In this document: in pieces, positions 11,401 through 22,100 of the stretch
Numbering within the stretch: position 1 is the stretch's first letter
Layout of the letters: each line of letters begins with the position of its first letter
Assembly: GCA_021464415.1 (NCBI GenBank)
Contig: CM038470.1
Span: 32,726,122-32,790,121, forward strand
Length of the DNA stretch: 64,000 bases
Direction: 5' to 3'
From: Lonicera japonica
Taxonomy: Eukaryota > Streptophyta > Magnoliopsida > Dipsacales > Caprifoliaceae
Notes under the pieces: model-generated
Told to the model about the DNA's origin: nothing
What the model saw: the letters and a program-made list of their open reading frames with translations, nothing else
Databases searched by the model: none
Program-made: the position numbers and the translations under genes

Positions 11401-12244
11401 TTTGGGAGGTTCTCATTTCCCGATGTGGGATCTATAGTCTCAACAAGTATCAAAACCCACTATTCAATTCATATACGTGAATATTACAATGGAATCCTTC
11501 ATATTTCTGGTATATTTCTACACATGAGACTATATGTTTTATGTGCAAGTCAAAATAGGGGGTTTCTAGGAGGCGTTTTGGGTCATTAACAGACCCTGTT
11601 TGGGGTTGTGAGCGGTTGGCGCACCCAATTCCCAGTACATAGGGGTGGTCCACAAATTGGGCAACACAAAACCGGACTTTAATTGCCTGGGTTGAGGTTT
11701 CTCTTTATACCTTTAAGGGAAAAAGTAATCTTAATGACTTCATCAACAGGTTATTCATACCATGACCAGCTGCACTGATGGGTTGTACCATCATGCACCC
11801 AATAGAATAACCGGTTGATGTAGTACTGCTCAACCTTTAATCCCATTGATTGATGTTCATCCGATTACGTACAAATAAGAACTATTAGTTAATCACAGAA
11901 AGCTATGTTTTGGTTTTGCTGCAGGCCAAGCATGTGGTTTCATCATGTTAGACAGACTCCAGACAGCAACAGTGGACTCACTATTGCTGTGAATTATTGT
12001 AACAATTCTTAAAACCCTAATCTACATTTTATCTCAGTTTTGACTTGCAAAGTATTAGCCTAAATTATAATACAAAATTTTTCTTTTTTTTTTCTCAATG
12101 GCAGGGTACGATATGCAGTTTGATGTAAAGTACGCGTACTTCAACTTCTTGCAATCAATTCATTGCTTAAAACCCCACGATCTTATACTGCTGCTGGAGA
12201 ATGGAGATGTAACTGACAGTAGTCACGGCACTGAAGAGAAATGA
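8435..12244 (+). CDS. JMJ32: JmjC-domain 2-oxoglutarate/Fe(II) hydroxylase, JMJ32/JMJD7 type
   Basis: Four exons, 8435-9289, 10821-10996, 11925-11998 and 12105-12244, join in frame through GT/AG introns to 414 residues. The start is the first ATG (GCCATGG context). The N-terminal helix (residues 1-20) and PCIIS precede the JmjC fold. Iron ligands are visible as H243-K-D245 in SFHKDHYENLYAV and the distal His in SMWFHH (350/351); VSGEKHFLLLPP includes a likely 2-oxoglutarate contact. The human relative JMJD7 hydroxylates lysine in DRG GTPases; Arabidopsis JMJ32 was reported as a histone H3K27 demethylase acting on FLC. Which activity holds here is unknown. Oddity: residues 91-160 are an in-frame low-complexity Gln/Asn/Pro-rich stretch where I expect only a few residues. 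Intron 1 carries a Stowaway-like MITE and intron 2 a TRIM. Confidence 0.88.
9722..9946. mobile_element. Stowaway-like MITE copy 2
   Basis: Shares the order of phrases with 462-851 and 19855-20057: CTCAAATTAAGAG at the start, then ACGTACCAAAACTCACAATA, then GTGATGAAATTAGTGCATTC. It ends near GGGAAGTACC. It lies inside JMJ32 intron 1. Confidence 0.5.
10625..10700 (-). mobile_element. possible tRNA-derived SINE head
   Basis: On the minus strand a B-box-like GGGTTCGAATCTT (about 10636-10650) follows a possible A-box (GGTGATTGG) by the usual spacing. No 3' tail or target duplication was found, so this may be chance or a decayed copy. Confidence 0.25.
11047..11445 (-). mobile_element. TRIM with 5-bp target duplication AGTAT
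   Basis: The right terminal repeat is 11328-11445. On minus it starts TGTTGAGACTATAGATCCCA and carries the ATCCCACATCGG motif common in plant LTRs. The left one (11047-11115) has lost about 55 bp. Next to the right repeat, 11316-11327 is the reverse complement of TGGTGTCAAAGG, a near match to the initiator-Met primer site. Both flanks are AGTAT (11042-11046 and 11446-11450), a perfect 5-bp duplication. The interior is a tandem duplication of a 92-bp unit (11113-11296). It is non-coding and lies in JMJ32 intron 2, antisense to the gene. Confidence 0.8.
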
Positions 12245-12344
12245 GGGCAGTGTGTTATATGGCCGTAAAAAGTTTCACTGTTGAATGGCTCATCTAGGGA
12301 GGGGAATGAATGAAGGTATTGGCGTCCCCTAGAGTGAGAGTTGA

Positions 12345-12480
12345 AGAAACCTGCATTGTTAGCTTAAAATTAGATGATTCAGATTTTGACAGATAGTTTG
12401 TCTAAATGTGCACGCCTGAGCCACTACTTGTCAAAATCTCAGCTAACCAATTTTAAATTAACCATCTAGATTTACCACTA
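12345..12480. mobile_element. MITE-like repeat, copy 1 (JMJ32 3' flank)
   Basis: The segment with AAATTAGATGATTCAGATTT followed by TGACAGATAGTTTGTC recurs in inverse orientation at 19432-19545. Its two halves are partly self-complementary (TTAGATGATTCAGATTTTGA against TCAAAATCTCAGCTAACCA). It probably falls in the JMJ32 3' UTR. Confidence 0.4.
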
Positions 12481-12757
12481 TACTCTAGAGTGATTGAAAT
12501 CACTCCAGTTGAGCCGGATCCAGCATGAATGAAGTTGCTGAATGAAGGCAATTGCATACTGAAATTTCCTGAAAAGTACCAAAACATTTGCCTGTGGTTT
12601 GAAGCTGATGGTTCAATAGACAAAAATCATGGGTTGGTAGGACCTATTTACAGACGCGCCAAAATTAGCTCAACCCATCAAGATCTGGCAATGGGTCATG
12701 GCATGTTGCTTTCCTGGCAAATCATGTGCGAGTTTGCATTGAAAATTGCTCACTGTA

Positions 12758-13090
12758 TATATAGGGATGGCCAAAGGTAGGACCTGGCATGTTTTTTACC
12801 TGACCCGGTTTTATGGGATGGGGTTGGGCCTTTTCTTTCTTTCGTTTTTCTTTTTAGAAATAAAACTAGGGCAGGTACCGAGTTGTAAAATACAAACTCA
12901 CATATCATTGTTTTCCTTATATACCCTTATAATAGCATTTGATTACCACGGGTTTGGCACATGCATATTGTAAGGGGCAGTTTTCGGTTTTTCCGAGGTA
13001 ACCTGCTTCGGGTCGTCATTTGGGTCAGCCATATTTTTAGGCGGGTTAGGTTAGGGTTTGGTCAGACCAGACCCATTGTTATCCTTGGAC
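12758..13090. mobile_element. possible degraded hAT-like MITE
   Basis: The left end AGGGATGGCCAAAGG and the right end (reverse complement CAAGGATAACAATGGGTC) resemble the 'aggggtggcaat' ends of hAT-type repeats. GGTCAGACC and CTGACCCGG phrases lie inside. Ends are imperfect. Confidence 0.3.
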
Positions 13091-13571
13091 TAACACCAAA
13101 TTGTTGTTTTAACTTGTAATGGCTTAATAATCCCATAACAGCCCCTATGAAAGGTTTATTTATGAATAGCTCCACCTTATTTATTTATTACTTGTGCAAC
13201 TAAGAAAAAAAAAAAAAGGAGATGCATTGTTTATTTGTTGCTTTGTGCAAGTACATATAGAAAGGATGCATTTTTAGACACATTTCCCTTCTTAGACGCT
13301 ATTGGGTATGTTTGATTACATGTATGTGGAGGAGAGATTGGTTTGTAAGGAAAATGGTCAAAAAGCAATATTTGTCAATTTCTAGTCAAGTTTTTAAAAA
13401 TATATAGGAGAGGGAGGCTTAAACTCTAGACCTAACAATTTCAAGACCTTGTCACACTACCAACTACTTTGTCAATTATCACCACTAGGCATGAACAAAT
13501 TAAAATGAAATTATTTTTTCCATTTCATATTGAAAGTTAAAAAAATTGTGGTATTCTTAACTTACCTTCTT

Positions 13572-14000
13572 ACAGTCCGTTTGAATTGAGGGAATGAGAA
13601 AGAAAGGAAAGGAAAAGAGGTATTTCCCTCTTTTGGATAGAGTTTGAATAGATTTATAAGAGAGAGTGGAGAGGAAACGGAGGGAATGCCAATCTCTGTT
13701 ATTCTTTTATTTTGTTTCTTTCAAATATTAAGAGGATTGCGTGAGAAATGAAAATTTTTTGATGAATTATTTACATTATTCCAATTTTAACCATGATTTG
13801 TTAATAATATATTAAATTACATTTCTTTCATTTCTTTCCTTTTTTCTATCCAAATATAATTTATTTTCATTCTATTCTTTTTCATAATTAGCTATCTAAA
13901 TAACAATAAAATTAAACTCATTCATTTTTATTATATTTCATTCATTCCCCTCCTAATTAACTATTTGATTTACATCCCTCCTTTCAATCCAAACGACTGT
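13572..14000. mobile_element. hAT-like MITE, about 430 bp
   Basis: Inverted ends ACAGTCCGTTTGAATTGAGG and, from the right, ACAGTCGTTTGGATTGAAAG. The purine-rich left arm and pyrimidine-rich right arm pair over a longer distance. Non-coding. Confidence 0.55.
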
Positions 14001-14445
14001 TAATTTCAAAAAGCTTGAGAGAGATGGAAATACCCTTTTTAGAAATGGGTAGTATGTTTATGCTTGAGGCTAGGATTTTATTTATTTAATTTTTTTTTGT
14101 GTTAAAAATTTAAAAGAAATGTTTAATTCTCTTTCTTTTACCACAGTAACAAATAAATTTAACCCCACTCTCGGTAAAACTCAAATTCGAATTTTTTTAA
14201 ATTAAGATAGGCATCATTACCACTAAGTTAAGGTGCCTAAATATATTTGGTGTTTAATTCATGACGGGAGAGGTTAGAGCTTCACCTTTATAATAGTAAA
14301 ATTTTACCAACTGAACCTGGATGGTTAGATCTAATTACTTTTAAGATCAAGAGCACTACATTTCTCCATCTTTTATTTTCACCTTTAATAAAAATCAACG
14401 ACGTTGATTTTTCACATATCACCCTTACTAACCAAACAATCACAA

Positions 14446-14792
14446 GAGGTGGTGTTTAGAAAATTTTATATTGAAAATAACTTGCACTGCGTTGTGATTT
14501 TAAAAATAAATAAAAAAATAAAAAGGAAAAAACAAAGAAACAAAGAAACAGATTGTTATTTGTATATCATTAAATATTAAATTTTATTTGTCTAATAATA
14601 AGTAAGTGTACGTATTTGCTTGATAACAAGCGAGTAAGGTATTAAAAGTTTTATTTATTTGTCATCAGGCGAATAACATGCATTTACTATTTTGTCATTA
14701 GACGAGTAACAAGTATTTATTCATTTATAACAAACGAATAAAAAATAAAGTATTACTAAATATTGTGCGGAGTACAAACAACACCCACCTAA
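14446..14792. mobile_element. possible MITE upstream of PPR gene
   Basis: The left end AGGTGGTGTTTAG and the right end (reverse complement AGGTGGGTGTTGTTTGTACT) are loosely inverted. The interior repeats phrases such as 'aagcgagtaa' and 'caggcgaataac', like the interior of the nested MITE at 5963-6371. It ends about 100 bp before the PPR start codon. Confidence 0.35.
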
Positions 14793-14888
14793 ATTAAACC
14801 TCAATAATAGAAGGTAGAAAACTAGAGAATTGCGGGTCAGTACTCTCCAGAAGCTTAAACTAAATGGAAAAAACATCAAACTAACCTA

Positions 14889-16172
14889 ATGGAGATTGTT
14901 TCACCTTCACCATACACAAAACCTTCAATACATATTATCAATAATCCTCACAACACCACCCATGAAATTCACCACCCATATAATAAGTACAACTTCAACT
15001 TCAACTCCCCTGTTAACATAATCACCACCTCCACCACACCCAAGTCCCCAATTCAAATTCAACTCTCACTTCATCATAATAGACCTCACCACAAAAAACA
15101 AACCGAATTCATCAAACCTTCCAAAAAACCCACCACCATTGTAGATGTATTGCGTTTAATGGATGCCCTTGGCATTAAAATACCCATTGATATGTACATT
15201 TCTTTAATCAAAGAATGCATTGAAACCCGGGACGCCACCGGAGCAGTAGAGCTCCACCGGCATATTGGCGGGAGTGGGATTCGACTTTCTTTGCCATTCT
15301 TGAATAGAATCTTGCTTATGTATGTGTTTTGTGGGTGTATGGAGAATGCCCACCAGCTGTTTGACAAAATGCCTGTCAAGGATTCTAACTCTTGGGCTGC
15401 AATGGTTGGTGGGTATATGGAGAGTGATGACTATGAGGAGGCTGTTGATTTGTTTGTAGAAATGCAGAAGTATGATTATGCAAACAATGACATACATGGC
15501 TTCCCTGGTTCTTGGATTCTTGTATGCATTCTCAAGGCATGTGTGCATACTGTGAATTTAGAACTTGGGAGTCAAATTCATGGTCAAATATTGAAGGCGG
15601 GTTGTTGTAAAGATTTGCTTGTGAGTAGGTCGTTGATTAACTTTTACGGGAAAATGGGATGCTTAGAAGATGCGGATTATGTGTTTGACCAAATTCGTGG
15701 CTGCAGCACTGTGATTTGGACAGCTAGAATTGTTAATTACTGTAAAGAAGAACAGTTTCGTGATGTTATTAACGTCTTTAACGAGATGGGGAGGGAGGGA
15801 GTGAAGAAGAACAGTTTTACATTTTCTAGCGTTCTTAAGGCGTGTGCGAATATGGGTGATGATGGGGGTTGTGGTCAACAAGTTCATTCGAATGTTATAA
15901 AATTAGGGCTTGTATCCAAGGGATATGTGCAGAGTGCATTGGTTAACATGTATGGTAGATTTGGGTTACTAAGGGAAGCAAGAAGGGCATTTGAAGCAAA
16001 CAGAGAGAAGAGAAATGCTGCGTGCTGGAACGCAATGCTTAGTGGCTATATACGGCATGGGTTTTGCATTGAGGCTATCAAGATTCTTTATGAAATGCAA
16101 GCGGCTGGGTTGCAACCACATGAATCATTGCTCAATGAAGTGAGGTGTGTGTGTGGGAGCATAAATAACTGA
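14889..16172 (+). CDS. pentatricopeptide repeat protein, PLS type, intronless
   Basis: A single 427-residue frame from ATG 14889 to a stop at 16170-16172. Residues 1-80 are rich in Ser, Thr, Asn, His and basic residues and poor in acidic ones, consistent with an organelle transit peptide. From about residue 95, degenerate 35-residue helical repeats follow; signature pieces are LMYVFCGCMENAHQLFDKMP, SWAAMVGGYMESDDYEEAVD, SLINFYGKMGCLEDADYVFD, VWNAMLSGYI-like CWNAMLSGYIRHGFCIEAI and EMQAAGLQP. There is no E or DYW editing domain. It resembles the small Arabidopsis protein At1g31790, recalled as annotated chloroplastic. PPR proteins bind specific organelle RNAs; the target cannot be read here. 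It sits between members of a conserved gene block. Confidence 0.88.
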   Translation: MEIVSPSPYTKPSIHIINNPHNTTHEIHHPYNKYNFNFNSPVNIITTSTTPKSPIQIQLSLHHNRPHHKKQTEFIKPSKKPTTIVDVLRLMDALGIKIPIDMYISLIKECIETRDATGAVELHRHIGGSGIRLSLPFLNRILLMYVFCGCMENAHQLFDKMPVKDSNSWAAMVGGYMESDDYEEAVDLFVEMQKYDYANNDIHGFPGSWILVCILKACVHTVNLELGSQIHGQILKAGCCKDLLVSRSLINFYGKMGCLEDADYVFDQIRGCSTVIWTARIVNYCKEEQFRDVINVFNEMGREGVKKNSFTFSSVLKACANMGDDGGCGQQVHSNVIKLGLVSKGYVQSALVNMYGRFGLLREARRAFEANREKRNAACWNAMLSGYIRHGFCIEAIKILYEMQAAGLQPHESLLNEVRCVCGSINN

Positions 16173-19110
16173 GAGCAAGATTGATGAATGTGCACGTAGA
16201 GTTTGGATCGATTCTTGAATTTGAATGCAGATAACTGCAAGGAAATGCTTCTGTTTAGTATACCACATCAATCACCTATGAAGCTAAATAATTATTAGGG
16301 TTATATATCTAGGGTGAATATTTGGACTTGCTTTGGTCACCTACTCGTGTCTTAATCACAAGACTACAAATGAGAATACAGTTACGGCACAAGAAACTCT
16401 GCATGGATTGTTACATACATGGCCTTATCATCACATTTGACACAGATAGTATGTAGTTTAATCTACACTGTGAAAAGGGTATTGCCTGTATTTGTGTATG
16501 GTTATGTTATGCTGCTGTTGCTTGCTGATGAAGAAGTGTAGATATGTACATATTGCTGAGGAGAGGTGTGTATTTATATTAACTGGTCGTTTGGTTCAAG
16601 CTTTTGTGCTTTGAGTCCAAAATTGTTAATTTCACATGCAATATTTGAGCTTTACCATGTTTTGTTTTAAGCTCTTGATATAAATTAAGAGACTCTACAT
16701 GTACATTTACCGATTTATAGTTCTTCGAAAATACAAAACCTCTAACCCAAAGAATATTAAATTGTATTCGGGAATGAATTCCGGTGTGCTCAAATTTAAA
16801 CAAGAATGTGTATGTGTGTGATTACAAAAATAGGGAGCCTATGCACACAATACACATGAAGTACAAAGAACTCGTACAAAGATGGTACTGTGTTTCGGTG
16901 TTTTGCTGGACTGATACAGACCATCGGATTAGTAAGTTTGGAAGGTTCATAGCTAAACCTTGTTTATCGCGTTTTTTGTCAATTGTGGGTTCAAATGATA
17001 AGCTAAATTTTGGGAGACCAGGCCAATGCAACCACTAGCATCACAACTCTCCTTTGAACTACAAAGGAACATGGACTTTTAATTTGGGATGGAATGAGTA
17101 TAATTTGGCAATAGTTACTTCATATATGATTTCCTTTAGTAGTATTATTATTTTCCCAAATAACAAACCCCACCCCAAAGAAATAGCAGCTTGGGTAATT
17201 CCACCCCAACTAACGGAATATCACTGAATGTGTTCCACTTTAATATTCGGTTGAAATCTCATCTCGTTTCTTGCTTAGATTTTCTAACTTGAAGATCGGC
17301 CAATTTCAGTTCAAACTTGAATCTGTTGATCTTTCAGAGGAGATAGCTAAAGCGCGGCTCATTTAAGAAAGTATCCCTGGGGAATAACACAAAGCCATTA
17401 GCAGTATTGCCAAGTTTTTTTTTGGTTTTTTTAATACAAATTAAGATATTAGTTCATAACAATGTTGTTATGAAGATGTCATTGCTTGATATAGTCGAAA
17501 TGTTGGATTTCGCGGCTAAGTATTGCGAGTATATACTGATGATCACGCCTAAAGTTAACAAGCTTTGTGAGTCCAGTACGACATTCCATACATGTATAAC
17601 ATTGGGGATTTATGCATATCTACGCATTCTAGTATGTACAACATTGCAGATCTATGTCAATTCACATTATGTATATAACAAAAATACCTGACATGTTTCT
17701 TTTGATTTGCATCACCAATCAACTTTCCATTATTTGGATTTAAGTTCTCTCGAATTTGGAGCTCAAAATTCATAGATAATTCGTGGTGGCTGAGTGCAAA
17801 AATTTAACTATTTTTTTTAGTTTTGCCATTTTGCGGTATTATTCATATTGGACTTCCAAAATATAGCGTCTATCTTACATAAAATATGAAGTCTAAGTAA
17901 GGTCGCTTGCCTTGCATCATCCACACCGGCTTTTCAACAGAAACTTCAAAACTGAAAATACCTATATAACTCGCCATATATTGATAGTTTTTTACTTGTC
18001 GTTAGGCCAGCGATCCCAAGGTTTTAAATACTGCCCATACCAAACGTATTGCCAATACGTAGAGGATTGTGGGTTCTTCAATACCGTTGTATCATCCGTA
18101 TATACTTCTCAAAACTGGCAGCCATTTTCCCTAAATTGAGGACCGTCCATTTCTAAAAGTATAGGAATGATACCATTGTATTGAAGAATATAAGAATGAT
18201 ACCATTGTATTGAAGAATGAGCGGGAGGAAATAAGTTTGAGATAAATATGCAAACATAAATTCTTTTCCCTTTCCTTTGTAAGCTGTATATATTCCAGGT
18301 TTGAGCCAGCAGGGAGAAGGGAGAGCTCGAACACATTGTTAAATAAGAATAATTATTTTTACATTGCTCTTCTGGTTTTGCCGCAAACAAACTACGCCCC
18401 CCAAAAAATAATACATCTGATTTTCATTATTTGTGATACTACCAAACAGACATTTACCTGGAGAACTGTCACAGTGGAAACAGTCTAACTAATCAAACAC
18501 AACCATAATAACAGTTCAAAAACACGTCTGAAATGAATTAAGCAAAAAAAAACATGTATATTCTTTCAAAAGTAACAATTATGCCGTCAGATAAAAAATG
18601 TAGAACACTCGAAATTGTAAACTTTACATAAGGGTAACTAACAAACGATGTTTCTTTTTTCCTATTTCCATTTCCCCCAAGAATGAATGAGGTTTCCCCA
18701 GTTAGTTAAGGTGTGTAGTAAGTTTCAAGAGTGCAGTAATTCGAGTCCCTCATCCTCCCAGTAATTCTAGAGGGACATATATAATTGACATGAAATGGCA
18801 CATCCAATGTGGCCATCATTTATTTTCATCCTTATCAAAACCCATTGCAACCGAGAATCACTGTATTGATATGTCACCGTTTTATGTCAGATAAATATGT
18901 CCATGTAGAATAACTCCTCCCCCTCCCCCACAAACACACTATCCTTACCCATCGCTTATACTAAAAAGAAAAAACTTTGCCAAGGCATTACTGTGCCTGT
19001 TTTAAGAGATCATACCCTGGTAAGCACATATATCAAGTTCCTCTATAAACCTCATCCAAATAACATTAATTCCAAGTACAATATAATGAAATAGTCCCTC
19101 GGACCGCTGG
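16173..19110. other. intergenic PPR-WAT1 (convergent 3' ends)
   Basis: No convincing gene. It includes the 3' UTRs of both flanking genes. A 29-bp unit (AATGATACCATTGTATTGAA core) is tandemly duplicated at 18164-18220. A possible SINE lies at 18690-18790. Small frames such as 17407-17691 and 18109-18390 have no recognisable features. Confidence 0.5.
18690..18790 (+). mobile_element. possible tRNA-derived SINE
   Basis: An A-box-like AGTTAGTTAAGGTG and a B-box-like AATTCGAGTCCC are about 35 bp apart in the right order. Poly-A tail and target duplication were not identified. Confidence 0.35.
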
Positions 19111-22100
19111 CTAATCGACCATCTTAGGTAATGTGGCGGAAGGCCTCGAGAAAATGTGACGGATGCGGTGAATCATAGCCAAGACTCTGTTAATGTGTGG
19201 TTCTGATGACGGCCGAGAAACATGAGGAATGGTACCCAAAGCCGCTTGTTTTCCCCGATAGGAAGCCCATGTCACCACGTAAAGCCCCGAGATAATAAGA
19301 AATCCTCCTACAATGCTGTTTTCCACATGTAAATTAGACTTGGCATTACTATCCTTGAAACTCAAACCCATATTCACATATGAGCCATAATTTAAAGCAA
19401 AGTACTAAGCATGGACCGTTCTGTTTAAAATTGGAATGCTTAGATTCTGACATGTAGTTTTGCCTCTAGCGATCATTTACACAAATTACCTATCAAAATC
19501 TGAACCATCTAATTTCAACCCAAACTCTAGATTTCTTCAACAAACGCCCGATACTTGTTTGCTAAGAAGTAAAAGTGGATAATGGAAAGGGAAGCAAGGA
19601 AGAAAAAGCAGAAGTTCCACTTAAATTTTCCATCCTACCAAACCAAAACAAAGAGAAAGAAGGATTCTTTTTCCCTTGAGGATGGAAAGATGTTTCTTCC
19701 TCTTTTTCCTCCCTCGCAAAAGTTTCAATTATTGGATATGTATCAAGCCAGATGGTTCAATAAAACTTGGATAAGTATAGATACATATCCAATAATTGAA
19801 GATATTAGCTTTTGGATTTGGTTAGATACAACATGGATATAGTTGGGTTATTTGTACCCCATCTCAAATTGTCTACTATTCCATTTTAAGATGTACCAAA
19901 TCGAGAATCCAGTTTTCTTTCTGGGATATAATCAGTGTACCAAATCTCAGCATAGTAAACAAGTTTTATCAGGCCATTGATTATGTTGAAACTAGTGCAT
20001 TCTTGGAAAAAAAGTTTGAAAATCAAAGTGGACTCCTAATTTAGGACAGAGGAAGTAATTCTTTAGGAAAAAGGGACCGCCATAAGTGCAACTCTGTCAG
20101 CCAACTACAAATGGATAGGATAGGAGAGTTACATATGTCATTGGGATTGGTTTGTCCAAGTACGCATGAATACTTGAGTTGTAAAAATAAGAAGAGGGGG
20201 GGGGGGGGGTATGTGTGACCAAATCATCAAACAGGTGCAGAAGAGCACCAACACCGAAAAGCTTAAGATGTATATATGCTTCTGACATGTGGTTAAGAGT
20301 GCCTTGATACAAGTATGATGTGGATGTCTCCCGATATATAGATACATCAGGCAGCTGATAGTTTGCGTATTTCTATTTCGAATCTATAATACTACAAAAA
20401 ACAAATTTTTTTACTTCTCAAAATTCAAACATGAAAAGATCATTTCAACAAAAATGTGTGGAAAACTCCACCAGTCCTAGGGAATTGTCATCCTGCTACA
20501 CTAGGTGGCCTCGTAGCAAGGCTAATTGGCCCTAGGCAGGGAACTTTAGAGCAAAGATACATATATATATGGGCAAGTTTCAACTTATACCGGCGTAAGA
20601 TTAAGAAATTTTACACATGTAACTTTTCTTGTATTCATAATTCACGGATTCTCTGATGGATAGGATACTTTTATTTCCTTGTATTCATAATTCACGGATT
20701 CCCTTTAACTACAAGCAAAGGAAAACCCACCCCAAAGCTCCGAGACTAGAACTTGGGATCTCTCCCGTGTCCGAGTGGGTGCCTCCCCAACAAAGCTAAC
20801 TCGCTCTCTACTTAATTTTATAATGCTCGTATTTAAAATATATAACATGATAACCACGAAGGATTCTTTCATCTCTAATTAATTTAATTTTTTGGATATT
20901 TAATGTGTAATAATTATCTACTTCAATGGCTAGATTGATGACTTGTGGAGTCGAGAAAAAGTTATTGGCGGGTGTACAACTTTGTTTTAGACCAGTTTTG
21001 AATTGAACCTACCCCTATATCTACATATGTATCCAAAACACAATTATTTAAACACACTTGGTGCTTGTTTGGTTCAAGTTTTTGTTCATTCCTAGAACCC
21101 AAACTTATAATTCTACCTTTTGACATGAACTATACGAGACTTCTAGTGTGAATTTACCATTTTAGGATTCAATGAATGAACCAAAACTCGAACCAAACGA
21201 GCACATAAGGTAATGCATTACCTTCTTATCTTTATCACTTAGCATCATAATTTACTTTTATCTTAAAATATGTATATACATATCCAAATGCCCACGTTCA
21301 TGACCTAATGTTGACCCATAGCCTGTCATATTTCATGTTCAAAAGAATTGAGTGCACATAAATTTTAGTTGTGATTTATGAGCGAACCTTCCCATGTAAA
21401 TCGGGTTGCCAAGGAAAATCCTTGACAAGAAAGCGGAGGCAGCAGGTTGAAGTGGGTTGTAAAGAGCAACCAAAGAAGGTCCCAACACTTTGTTGGACCA
21501 TGTCAACAGTCCATGGTTGATGGCAGATGCAATAATTCCCTGAGGAAGAAAAAACAACAATTGAAACCAAGATTATCAAACCTTTCCCCCGTTTTTTTAA
21601 TTGAACCTAAAACCATTAAAAAGATTAAAAGAGTGGTTCATTAATGGTTTGTTTGATATAAAAACATAAATATTTGAAAATTGATTAAAAACCACTACAG
21701 AATTGGAGATATGTTCTCCATCTTTTCAATGGCGAAAAAAATTGTACGCGATTCCCAAAGAGTTTCATTCCATGGAAAACCCAAAAAGTAATATAACATT
21801 TCACCAAATCACTCTTCTCATTAAAATTAATAGTGTTTTCAATCATTTTCCACCGTTTTTATCGAACAAGCCCCAAGTTGGCAGTCAGATGGATGAAAAA
21901 TCAAAATAACCCTTCAATTCTTAGACATAAACACACAAACATATAGAGATGCAAACATAATACCCGAAGTGAATCTCGCACTTGAATTGTTTCCATCCAA
22001 CTTAACTATAAACTTGGACGGAAGGGCCAAAGTAAATCTCGCTAAATAGTTTAATTACTTAAATGGAGCGTTTTAAAGTTTAAGGGCCAAGACTGGACAA

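Larger units (their letters stand above)
12245..14888. other. intergenic JMJ32-PPR
   Basis: This includes the JMJ32 3' UTR and the PPR gene promoter. It holds MITE-like sequences at 12345-12480, 12758-13090, 13572-14000 and 14446-14792. A weak tRNA-like motif lies on minus at about 14165-14240. The 83- and 75-codon frames at 12529-12973 do not resemble proteins. Confidence 0.55.
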
